Below the pieces are notes generated by a model. It saw nothing but the letters and a program-made list of their open reading frames with translations, was not told the DNA's origin and made no database searches. A stretch of 5,620 nucleotides of DNA from Eubacterium sp. (GTDB taxonomy: Bacteria; Bacillota_A; Clostridia; Peptostreptococcales; Anaerovoracaceae): NCBI GenBank assembly GCA_021769545.1, contig JAETSS010000097.1, positions 1-5,620 on the forward strand, written 5' to 3'. Below, piece after piece: positions 1 to 5,470 of this stretch (position 1 is its first letter; each line of letters starts with the position of its first letter). Both the position numbers and the translations under genes were made by a program.

Positions 1-992
1 ATCGATGTGACACCTGCAGTAAGCAGCGCACCGAAAAAGCATACGCCGAAAAGCCCGTTCAATGCCGGAAGTTCGTTTATAGCCGTAGGGAATGTCATGA
101 AGGCAAGTCCGATACCTGAGGATGCAACGTCCTCAACGGCAACGCCCTGCTGCATAGCCATGAAGCCCATGATACTGAATACTCCGATACCTGCGAACAC
201 TTCGAATCCGTGGTTTGCAGTAGCGGTGATGAATGCACTGTTTACAACGTCGGTATCCTTAGGCAGATAGCTTGAGTATGCCAGCATGATGGCAAAGCCT
301 ATGGATAAGCTGTAGAAAATCTGTCCGTAAGCGGCTACCCATACGCTAGGATCCTTAAGAGCCGACCAGTCAGGCTTGAACATATATTCAAGTCCGTCTA
401 CTGCGCCCGGAAGTGTTATTCCTCTTACTACCAGGATCAGTGTCAGCAGCATCAGTATAGGAAGACATATCCTGCAGACTGTCTCGATGCCCTTGCTTAC
501 GCCTTTGTACATTATAAATGCCACGATAGCCCAGATGACTATGAACGGAATGATCAGATTCGTCCTTATACCGTCAAAGTTCAACGCGCTGTCCGTAAGT
601 CCCAGGAATTCCACGAAGAACGAAGACGGATCGCTGCCCCATGCAGTGGTGAATGAAAAGCCTACATAGCTCAGCACCCATACGATGATGGCGAAATAGT
701 AAACGCCGATAACGAATGCGACCATTACCTGGAACCAACCGATCCATTCGAATTTACGGTTGATCCTGGCCCATGTTACGGGAGCGCCTCCTCTGTAGGT
801 CTTACCCATTGTGTATTCCAATATCAGAATAGGAATACCTGCGGTAATGATGGCAAAGAAGTAAGGAAGCAGGAATGCACCGCCTCCGTTTGTCGCCGCA
901 ACATACGGAAATCTCCAGAGATTTCCCAGACCTACTGCCGAGCCGATGGCTGCCAGCAGAAAGCCTATCTTGTTGTTCCATTGATCTCTCAA
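1..992 (-). CDS. Sodium:neurotransmitter symporter (NSS/SNF) family transporter, 3' end cut by window
   Basis: This is an inner-membrane, Na+-coupled importer with the LeuT fold, most likely for an amino acid or related small molecule; the substrate cannot be read from sequence. The 330 visible residues correspond to about TM1-TM8 of a family usually 440-510 residues long, so the C-terminus lies beyond the left edge. TM1 carries the family signature GSAVGLGNLWRFPY (residues 17-30) followed by NGGGAF. By alignment with LeuT from memory, Na+ ligands are kept: A19 and N24 in TM1, N260 in TM7, T329-S330 in TM8, while S228 in TM6 replaces the LeuT Thr. E264 sits where LeuT has Glu290, which predicts chloride-independent transport. 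The TyrTyr pair of TM3 is at 98-99. I chose TTG at 992-990: an in-frame TGA at 1001-999 excludes anything longer except two ATT codons, and AGGAGAG lies 9 nt upstream. Out-of-frame ATGs here are shadows. Confidence 0.95.
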   Translation of the reverse strand, partial: MRDQWNNKIGFLLAAIGSAVGLGNLWRFPYVAATNGGGAFLLPYFFAIITAGIPILILEYTMGKTYRGGAPVTWARINRKFEWIGWFQVMVAFVIGVYYFAIIVWVLSYVGFSFTTAWGSDPSSFFVEFLGLTDSALNFDGIRTNLIIPFIVIWAIVAFIMYKGVSKGIETVCRICLPILMLLTLILVVRGITLPGAVDGLEYMFKPDWSALKDPSVWVAAYGQIFYSLSIGFAIMLAYSSYLPKDTDVVNSAFITATANHGFEVFAGIGVFSIMGFMAMQQGVAVEDVASSGIGLAFMTFPTAINELPALNGLFGVCFFGALLTAGVTS

Positions 993-1001
993 AATAATTC
1001 A

Positions 1002-1008
1002 CTCTCCT
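1002..1008 (-). promoter_or_regulatory. Ribosome binding site fixing the TTG start of the NSS transporter
   Basis: On the minus strand AGGAGAG (1008-1002) is followed by 9 nt and then TTG. It is the only purine-rich Shine-Dalgarno block at this end of the gene, and it supports a TTG start that an ATG-only caller would miss. The hairpin of the first leader repeat (1018-1040) begins only about 10 nt upstream, so folding of that repeat could affect ribosome access. Confidence 0.75.
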
Positions 1009-1014
1009 CAAAAT

Positions 1015-1221
1015 AACAAAGTCGGCTTCGCCGATTCTTTTAAAGTGGTAGACTTTGTTGATATTCCGGCCTGTCCCGCCTAAGCGGGAAAATATCGTAA
1101 ACGATATTTCCTACATAATAACAAAGTTAGCTACGCTAATTCTTTTTTCAGTTGTAAACTCTATTGATACTGCGAAAATACCGCTTGCGATATTTCCTTA
1201 ATATGTAACAAAGTCAGCTTC
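1015..1221. repeat. Degenerate tandem array of hairpin-bearing repeat units in the NSS leader
   Basis: Three units begin with AACAAAGT(C/T): at 1015, 1120 and 1207, the last truncated after about 15 nt. Spacings are 105 and 87 nt; the 18-nt difference fits an extra segment in unit 1 that includes a TCCCGC/GCGGGA hairpin (1074-1089). Module A is a 5-bp stem with a 3-nt loop: TCGGC-TTC-GCCGA (1022-1034) in unit 1 and TTAGC-TAC-GCTAA (1127-1139) in unit 2. Base pairs change on both sides, and both are flanked by AAAG and CTTT that can extend the stem. Module B is AAATATCG/CGATATTT (1090-1097 with 1102-1109) in unit 1; the unit 2 version (about 1176-1194) differs so that the minus-strand RNA keeps a G-U pair. 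The array lies inside the predicted minus-strand transcript. It is not a CRISPR array or a riboswitch class I recognise. Confidence 0.7.
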
Positions 1222-1243
1222 AACTGTCAGTCACATGTTCTTA

Positions 1244-1273
1244 ATTATATATCCCACTTACTTCCACTGTCAA
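1244..1273 (-). promoter_or_regulatory. Sigma-A promoter of the NSS transporter
   Basis: On the minus strand there is a perfect TTGACA (1273-1268) and a perfect TATAAT (1249-1244) separated by 18 nt. An overlapping TATATA gives a 16-nt alternative. The predicted start near 1237 leaves a leader of about 245 nt before the TTG codon, and that leader carries the hairpin repeat array. Both hexamers are read directly; activity is inferred. Confidence 0.8.
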
Positions 1274-1366
1274 CATATTCTGCGCTTGTATACACAAAAA
1301 ACGACAGATTTTTTTGTTCCCCTACATATATTTACCGCTTATTTCCGCACCGGCTTCAAAAAAAGT

Positions 1367-1395
1367 TTGTTAATATGCCTAAAAAGACTTATAAT
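1367..1395 (+). promoter_or_regulatory. Sigma-A promoter of the hypABF operon
   Basis: TTGTTA (1367-1372), a 17-nt spacer, and a perfect TATAAT (1390-1395). The predicted start is near 1402, giving a leader of about 53 nt to the hypA ATG, too short for a typical riboswitch. It diverges from the NSS promoter, with about 93 bp between the two -35 boxes. The stretch between them is AT-rich and includes a weak ACAAAAAA/TTTTTTGT inverted repeat (1294-1301 with 1310-1317); I see nothing else in it. Confidence 0.75.
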
Positions 1396-1454
1396 AAAAT
1401 TCGTAAATCAAATCTACCTTTTGTATATAGAATTATATATGGAAAAATGATACT

Positions 1455-1796
1455 ATGCACGAATATCCGATAACAGAACAGATAATAAAGATCGCAGGCG
1501 AGCACTGCAGAAAAGCCGGCGGCAGCAAAGTGACCAAGGTCAGCCTTGTCATAGGCGACTACTCGGGATACGTGGGCGAATCCGTCCAGATGTATTTTGA
1601 TATCATCGCGGAAGGAACCATATGCGACGGCGCCATCGTCGAGATCGAGCACGTTGCTCCGAAGCTGAAATGTCCCGACTGCGGCGAGCTTTTCAAGAAA
1701 AAGCCCATGTCCTTCGACTGCCCGAAATGCGGCGGTCAGGGCGAGCCTACGGATATAGGCAAGGAATTTTACATCGACAGCATCGAAATAGAGTAA
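1455..1796 (+). CDS. hypA: Hydrogenase maturation nickel chaperone HypA
   Basis: HypA is the cytoplasmic nickel metallochaperone that works with HypB to insert Ni into the large subunit of [NiFe]-hydrogenase, after the Fe(CN)2CO group is in place. The 113-residue product has the usual family length. It begins Met-His-Glu, with His2 the essential Ni ligand of the family. The structural zinc site is two CxxC motifs at C73/C76 and C89/C92 in the C-terminal third. The start is fixed because the invariant MHE must be N-terminal. The ribosome binding site is poor (GGAAAA at 1441-1446), unlike the strong ones of hypB and hypF. The gene ends in tandem stops (TAATAA), 20 nt before hypB. It is the first gene of the operon. 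Some hydrogenase systems use the paralogue HybF, but the context favours the name HypA. Confidence 0.97.
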   Translation: MHEYPITEQIIKIAGEHCRKAGGSKVTKVSLVIGDYSGYVGESVQMYFDIIAEGTICDGAIVEIEHVAPKLKCPDCGELFKKKPMSFDCPKCGGQGEPTDIGKEFYIDSIEIE

Positions 1797-1816
1797 TAAA
1801 GTAACGGAGGTACATC

Positions 1817-2485
1817 ATGCACGATATAAGAAGAATAAACGTACAGGAAAACATCCTGGATGAAAACGATCACATCGCGGAGCACGTCAACGAGCACATG
1901 ACGGAGCACGGCGTTCTCGTGGTAAACGAAATGGGCGCTCCCGGCGTCGGCAAGACCACTTCGCTGAAAAACATCGTAAAGCACCTTGACGTCAAGCCTT
2001 ACGTCATCGAAGGCGATATAGAATCTGATATAGACACGAAGGATCTCAACTCCATCGGCATCGAGACCCATCAGGTCAACACCCACGGCGAATGTCATCT
2101 GGACGCGCCGCTCATTGAGCACGCCACAGGACACATAGCCTTCAAGGAACCGGGCATCCTTTTCATAGAAAACATCGGAAATCTCGTATGCCCTGCGGAA
2201 TTCAGCATCGGCGAGCACGTGATGATGCTCATATCAACGGTAACGGAAGGCAGCGACAAGCCTTACAAGTACCCTCTGGCATTCGAAAAGGCCGACATCA
2301 TCCTGCTCAACAAGGTCGACCTCATCCCTTATCTGGACTTCGATGAAGAATATTTCATGAAAGGCGTCAGAGCTTTGAACAAGGACGTTCCCGTATTCAA
2401 GGTATCAGGCAAGACCGGCGAAGGTTATGAGGAGGTTGCCAAGTGGCTTCAAAACAAAGCGAAAGAATTAAACTCTGGGGAATAG
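1817..2485 (+). CDS. hypB: Hydrogenase maturation nickel-inserting GTPase HypB
   Basis: HypB is the SIMIBI-class GTPase that powers nickel delivery with HypA. The 222-residue protein shows Walker A GAPGVGKTT (40-48), the VIEGD strand (63-67), the G-domain metal site Cys93-His94 plus Cys125 in NLVCPAEF, the switch-region TEGSDKPYKYP (143-153), and NKVD (165-168) for guanine recognition. The CxxCGC high-affinity Ni motif of E. coli HypB is absent. Instead the N-terminal helix has His19, His23, His27 and His31 at a strict four-residue spacing, most of them preceded by Glu. Family members I recall have Arg or other residues at some of these positions. A strong GGAGG (1806-1810) lies 6 nt before the ATG. 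The last 43 nt overlap hypF in another frame. Identity is certain from the G motifs and context; a metal role for the His stripe is inference. Confidence 0.97.
   Translation: MHDIRRINVQENILDENDHIAEHVNEHMTEHGVLVVNEMGAPGVGKTTSLKNIVKHLDVKPYVIEGDIESDIDTKDLNSIGIETHQVNTHGECHLDAPLIEHATGHIAFKEPGILFIENIGNLVCPAEFSIGEHVMMLISTVTEGSDKPYKYPLAFEKADIILLNKVDLIPYLDFDEEYFMKGVRALNKDVPVFKVSGKTGEGYEEVAKWLQNKAKELNSGE
2429..2435 (+). promoter_or_regulatory. Ribosome binding site inside hypB that fixes the GTG start of hypF
   Basis: GAGGAGG lies within the hypB coding sequence, 7 nt before GTG at 2443, an ideal spacing. Ribosomes finishing hypB pass over this site, so the two genes are probably translationally coupled. 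It supports GTG 2443 over any later start, since the acylphosphatase strand begins at residue 9. Confidence 0.85.
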
Positions 2486-5007
2486 TCCAGGGCGTAGGTT
2501 TCAGACCGTACGTGGCCAAAGCCGCAGCCCGGCTTGATATGAAGGGCCAGGTCCTCAACATAGGCGGTCTCGTGGAGATCACCGTTACCGATACGCCCCG
2601 GCGCATATCGGATTTCATAGAATATCTTATCAGCAACAAGCCGGTTCCCGCCGAGATCGTTCACATCAAACGGGAGCCGGTATCATACCGTGATTTCGAC
2701 ACATTCACCATCATCAAAAGCGACACAGGCGACGACGAAGCGGCGATGCTCCCGGCGGATCTCGCCATATGCCCCGACTGCCTGCGGGAGCTTTACACAC
2801 CGGGCGATCCCCGATATCAGCATCCCTTTATAAGCTGCATGATCTGCGGCCCCAGATACACCATCATAGACTCCATCCCCTACGACAGGGAAAACACTTC
2901 TATGGTGGATTTTCCCATGTGCGATTTCTGCGAATCCCAGTACACGGAGCTTGAAGACAGGCGTTATCACGCCCAGACTATCTCATGCCATGAGTGCGGA
3001 CCTCGTCTTTTATGGAAAGGGGCACACGGCGGGGATCTTGAGACTTATGGAACGTCCGGGGGTTTTTTGGCGGATAGTGCTAACGGGGCGGATGCATGTG
3101 ACACCGATAATGATATACTGGATCATGCAGCGGAAATACTGAAAAACGGCGGAGTCATCGCCTTCAAAAGCTTGGGAGGCTACAACCTTATGGCTGATCC
3201 ACTCAATGACAGTGCAGTGGTAAAACTGCGCGACATAAAGAAGCGGGAATCAAAGCCCTTTGCGGTAATGTTCAGAAGCCTCGCCCAGATAAAGGAGTTC
3301 TGCTATGTCAACGAGGCGGAAGAACGACTCCTCACCTCCTCGGCACGACCTATAATACTGCTGGAGCATAGAGAGCTTCCATATAACGAGATCAACAGGA
3401 GCCGCTTCATCGGCAGCTTCCTGCCAAGCTTTGCGGCACAGTACATGCTGCTGGACCGCATAAGTCCGCTGATATTCACCAGCGCCAACCTCTCGGACAT
3501 GCCTATGATAAAGGATGAGGAAGAGATGTTCTCCATGATGGAGCGGGAGCCCGATATAGACGGTGTTATCTACAATAAACGGCGCATCCTTGTACGCGCC
3601 GATGATTCCGTCGTCCGCGTCATAGACGGACAGCCCCAGATGATAAGAAGATCCAAAGGATACGCACCCGTGCCCCTTTATATCGATATGCCGGAAAAAG
3701 GGCAGAGCGGCAGCGGCAAGATACCATGTAGCAGCGACGCGGAAACGGGATATATCAATCCCGAATCATACAGTAATAAAACGGCAGATCCAAAGGTTGA
3801 CTGCAAACCACAGCACAACGACAGACTCTCTATCTTGGCAAGTGAGTCGTCCTGCGGCATCAAAGACTATAATGATACACTCTCTGTAGCTGCTCCCAAA
3901 AGCACGGCTCCAGTTCCGGATGAAAAACTGATGATCATGGCAGCAGGCAGTCAGCTCAAGAATTCATTTGCGCTGACAAAAGGCCCTTTCACCTATATCA
4001 GTCAGTTTTTCGGCGATATGGATACCATCGAAAACCAAAAGCTGTATGAAGAAAATGTCAAAAGACTTGAAGGTCTGTTCAGGATAACACCAAATGCCGT
4101 AGTCTGTGATATGCATCCGCTTTACTTCACGACATCCTTTGGGGAGAAATACGCAAAAGAAAACCATCTTCCCCTTATCAGAACACAGCACCATCATGCC
4201 CACGTAGCCTCCGTCATGGCGGAAAACGATCTTAGGGGCAAGGTCATAGGTGTAAGCTTTGACGGAACGGGGTATGGCACCGACGGCTGCATCTGGGGCG
4301 GCGAGTTTTTTATCTGCGAGGGTGGAAACGCCCAACGCATAGCTCACCTGAAATATGTAGATATGATCGGCGGAGATTCATCGGTGAAGGACGCATTTCG
4401 TTCCGCCATGAGCTATATACATGCTTTTGATAATGGATACTGCGATGACACCACTGCCTGCAGCGCAACACCGGAAGAAATATCAGTGGACATTTCCGAT
4501 ATAGTAGAATTCGGCAGACAAAGGCTACTGGAAAGGCCTGATGCAAAGCTTGTGAACGCTGCTCTACGCTCAGGCATCAATACGGTAAAAAGCTCAAGTA
4601 TGGGGCGGCTGTTCGACGCCGTTTCCGCACTGCTGGGAATAAAGGAATACAACGACTACGAAGGTCAGTGCGCCATAATGCTGGAAGACGCTGCCGCCTT
4701 TGCACGGAAAAATCCCGGAAAAAGCAGAAAGTGCGATCTTGCGCTTGACTTTCACCGCAAGATAACAGATATGATAGTAGAGCAATGTCTCATTGCCCGC
4801 GACAGATATAAAACCCTTCAGGTCGCCCTCACCGGTGGCACTTTCCAGAACAAGATACTGATGGAAGACGTCCTGAAAAAGCTGAGAGATAACGGCTTCG
4901 AGCCGTATTACAATATATCAGTCAGCCCAAATGACGGCGGCATAGCTTTAGGTCAGGCGTATATCGCCATGCACCGGCTGGCTGGAAGCAGAAAGGCTCA
5001 GCGATAG
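2443..5007 (+). CDS. hypF: Carbamoyltransferase HypF ([NiFe]-hydrogenase maturation), with long internal linker
   Basis: HypF uses carbamoyl phosphate and ATP to place a carbamoyl group on the C-terminal cysteine of HypE, the source of the cyanide ligands of [NiFe]-hydrogenase. Domains in order: acylphosphatase (about 9-92) with QGVGFR, catalytic Arg21 and Asn39; zinc-finger domain with four CxxC pairs (C110/113, 132/135, 160/163, 182/185); YrdC-like domain (about 225-405) with KSLGGYNL, KRESKPFAVM and TSANLS; Kae1/TobZ-like domain (about 496-845) with the HHHAH metal motif (583-587), FDGTGYGTDG (606-615), LTGGTFQN (796-803) and SPNDGG (828-833). All core motifs are intact. At 854 residues it is about 100 longer than E. 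coli HypF. The surplus is mainly a polar, Ser/Asp/Pro-rich linker at about 415-494 between the YrdC and Kae1-like domains, plus a smaller Gly-rich one at about 190-222. It starts at GTG within hypB. No hypC, hypD or hypE follows. Confidence 0.97.
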   Translation: MASKQSERIKLWGIVQGVGFRPYVAKAAARLDMKGQVLNIGGLVEITVTDTPRRISDFIEYLISNKPVPAEIVHIKREPVSYRDFDTFTIIKSDTGDDEAAMLPADLAICPDCLRELYTPGDPRYQHPFISCMICGPRYTIIDSIPYDRENTSMVDFPMCDFCESQYTELEDRRYHAQTISCHECGPRLLWKGAHGGDLETYGTSGGFLADSANGADACDTDNDILDHAAEILKNGGVIAFKSLGGYNLMADPLNDSAVVKLRDIKKRESKPFAVMFRSLAQIKEFCYVNEAEERLLTSSARPIILLEHRELPYNEINRSRFIGSFLPSFAAQYMLLDRISPLIFTSANLSDMPMIKDEEEMFSMMEREPDIDGVIYNKRRILVRADDSVVRVIDGQPQMIRRSKGYAPVPLYIDMPEKGQSGSGKIPCSSDAETGYINPESYSNKTADPKVDCKPQHNDRLSILASESSCGIKDYNDTLSVAAPKSTAPVPDEKLMIMAAGSQLKNSFALTKGPFTYISQFFGDMDTIENQKLYEENVKRLEGLFRITPNAVVCDMHPLYFTTSFGEKYAKENHLPLIRTQHHHAHVASVMAENDLRGKVIGVSFDGTGYGTDGCIWGGEFFICEGGNAQRIAHLKYVDMIGGDSSVKDAFRSAMSYIHAFDNGYCDDTTACSATPEEISVDISDIVEFGRQRLLERPDAKLVNAALRSGINTVKSSSMGRLFDAVSALLGIKEYNDYEGQCAIMLEDAAAFARKNPGKSRKCDLALDFHRKITDMIVEQCLIARDRYKTLQVALTGGTFQNKILMEDVLKKLRDNGFEPYYNISVSPNDGGIALGQAYIAMHRLAGSRKAQR

Positions 5008-5018
5008 AGCCGCAAAAG

Positions 5019-5045
5019 ACAAAGCCGGTTTTGCCGGTCCGCTTT
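5019..5045 (+). repeat. Fourth copy of the ACAAAG hairpin module, just after hypF
   Basis: ACAAAG (5019-5024), then a stem CCGGT-TTT-GCCGG (5025-5037), then CTTT (5042-5045) that can pair with the upstream AAAG. It matches the unit 1 hairpin at 1017-1040 at most positions. The T-A pair at the stem base becomes C-G, and the apical pair becomes T-G, allowed in plus-strand RNA. It starts 12 nt after the hypF stop and could protect the 3' end of the hyp mRNA or help termination. It has no T run, so it is not a standard intrinsic terminator. Confidence 0.5.
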
Positions 5046-5094
5046 CACTTCACTGAGTCTCCTTCGGTGGCAAACCCGGTTAACTGCTACGATC

Positions 5095-5199
5095 AAGAGG
5101 CGGTCGTATTAAGAAAAAAAATACATGATACAGCAATAAACTCTTCTATTGGTTACTATATCAGGTTTGCAGATTTCTTAATGCGATCGCCTCTTTTTT
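5095..5199 (+). terminator. Long stem with T run, probable terminator of the hypABF transcript
   Basis: The arms 5095-5116 and 5174-5195 are inverted repeats matching at 20 of 22 positions. In plus-strand RNA both exceptions are G-U pairs (5103 with 5187, 5107 with 5183), so the 22-bp helix is continuous. In minus-strand RNA they would be A-C mismatches. Six Ts (5194-5199) overlap and follow the second arm, as expected for a plus-strand intrinsic terminator. The 57-nt loop is unusually long but can fold further (CAATA/TATTG inside TGATA/TATCA). A small inverted-repeat element is an alternative; I see no clear target-site duplication. Confidence 0.5.
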
Positions 5200-5340
5200 C
5201 ATCCTGCCGCCTGATGAAAAAAACGATAGGCATCCTCGCCAATTCTTTTTCGGCGTTAAACCTTGTAAAAATTCCGGCGATATCATAACTGATATTCCTG
5301 AATTGTACAAAACGGCATTAATTTTATCTTGTGAATACAT
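5161..5340 (-). CDS. Doubtful small ORF, 59 codons, unknown function
   Basis: I do not recognise this product. It would begin MYSQDKINAVLYNSG, continue through ISPEFLQGLTPKKNW, and end ALRNLQT. It is soluble-looking and basic towards the C-terminus, with no signal peptide, membrane segment or known motif. Its ATG (5340-5338) has an AGGA about 11 nt upstream, only moderate. It lies about 87 nt downstream of the minus-strand terminator at 5427-5470, so it could be the gene controlled by that leader. Against it, its 3' part encodes one arm of the 22-bp inverted repeat and the A/T-tract hairpin, which alone could keep the frame open. It may be a chance ORF or a gene remnant. Confidence 0.25.
   Translation of the reverse strand: MYSQDKINAVLYNSGISVMISPEFLQGLTPKKNWRGCLSFFSSGGRMKKEAIALRNLQT
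5194..5222. repeat. A/T-tract hairpin TTTTTTCATC / GATGAAAAAA
   Basis: A perfect 10-bp inverted repeat (5194-5203 with 5213-5222) with a 9-nt loop and an outer GCCT/AGGC pairing possible. It shares its T run with the preceding long stem, so the two structures compete for the same bases. It has no T run after the second arm on the plus strand, so alone it is not a standard plus-strand terminator. Confidence 0.45.
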
Positions 5341-5426
5341 GTTGATCCAATTCCTTTCGAAGCTCTTATGAAGGACTGTATCCTCCCCCTCGCGCCCCCT
5401 ATCTCCTGCCGAATAATATCTGTTAT

Positions 5427-5470
5427 AAAAAAAAATTGACGCAGGAAAACGGCACTACTCCTGCGTCAAT
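5427..5470 (-). terminator. Strong intrinsic terminator on the minus strand
   Basis: On the minus strand a perfect 12-bp stem (5470-5459 with 5446-5435; ATTGACGCAGGA and TCCTGCGTCAAT) closes a 12-nt loop and is followed by a run of nine Ts (5435-5427, the first being the stem's last base). This is a textbook Rho-independent terminator. The plus strand has As before the stem and no T run after it, so the direction is clear. No long gene ends here; it closes the short transcript starting near 5555. Confidence 0.88.

Noticed and set aside
802..1011. Minus-strand ATG frame at the transporter 5' end
   Set aside because: It is out of frame with the clear NSS TM1 signature read from TTG 992.
1015..1221. 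CRISPR array or tandem glycine riboswitch in the transporter leader
   Set aside because: Unit spacing is irregular (105 and 87 nt), there are no constant repeats with unique spacers, and the conserved glycine-aptamer sequence is absent.
1367..1384. Rex (redox) operator overlapping the hyp -35 box
   Set aside because: TTGTTAA matches one half-site exactly, but the expected inverted half (TTAACAA) is only CCTAAAA, so a full operator is not supported.
1769..2218. Long minus-strand frame opposite hypB
   Set aside because: It is antisense to a gene with intact GTPase motifs and reflects the codon bias of hypB.
3058..3077. Programmed -1 frameshift at the G5T6 tract in hypF
   Set aside because: The heptamer GGGTTTT is in the right phase and the -1 frame stops at 3075-3077, but no stimulatory structure is evident and HypF has no known frameshift product. 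More likely a chance tract in a linker.
3964..4347. Minus-strand 127-codon frame opposite hypF
   Set aside because: Antisense to the conserved Kae1-like domain, with no ribosome binding or promoter evidence.
5031..5288. Plus-strand 85-codon frame after hypF
   Set aside because: It starts at a TTG inside the hairpin repeat, has no Shine-Dalgarno, runs through two inverted-repeat structures and shows no recognisable motif.
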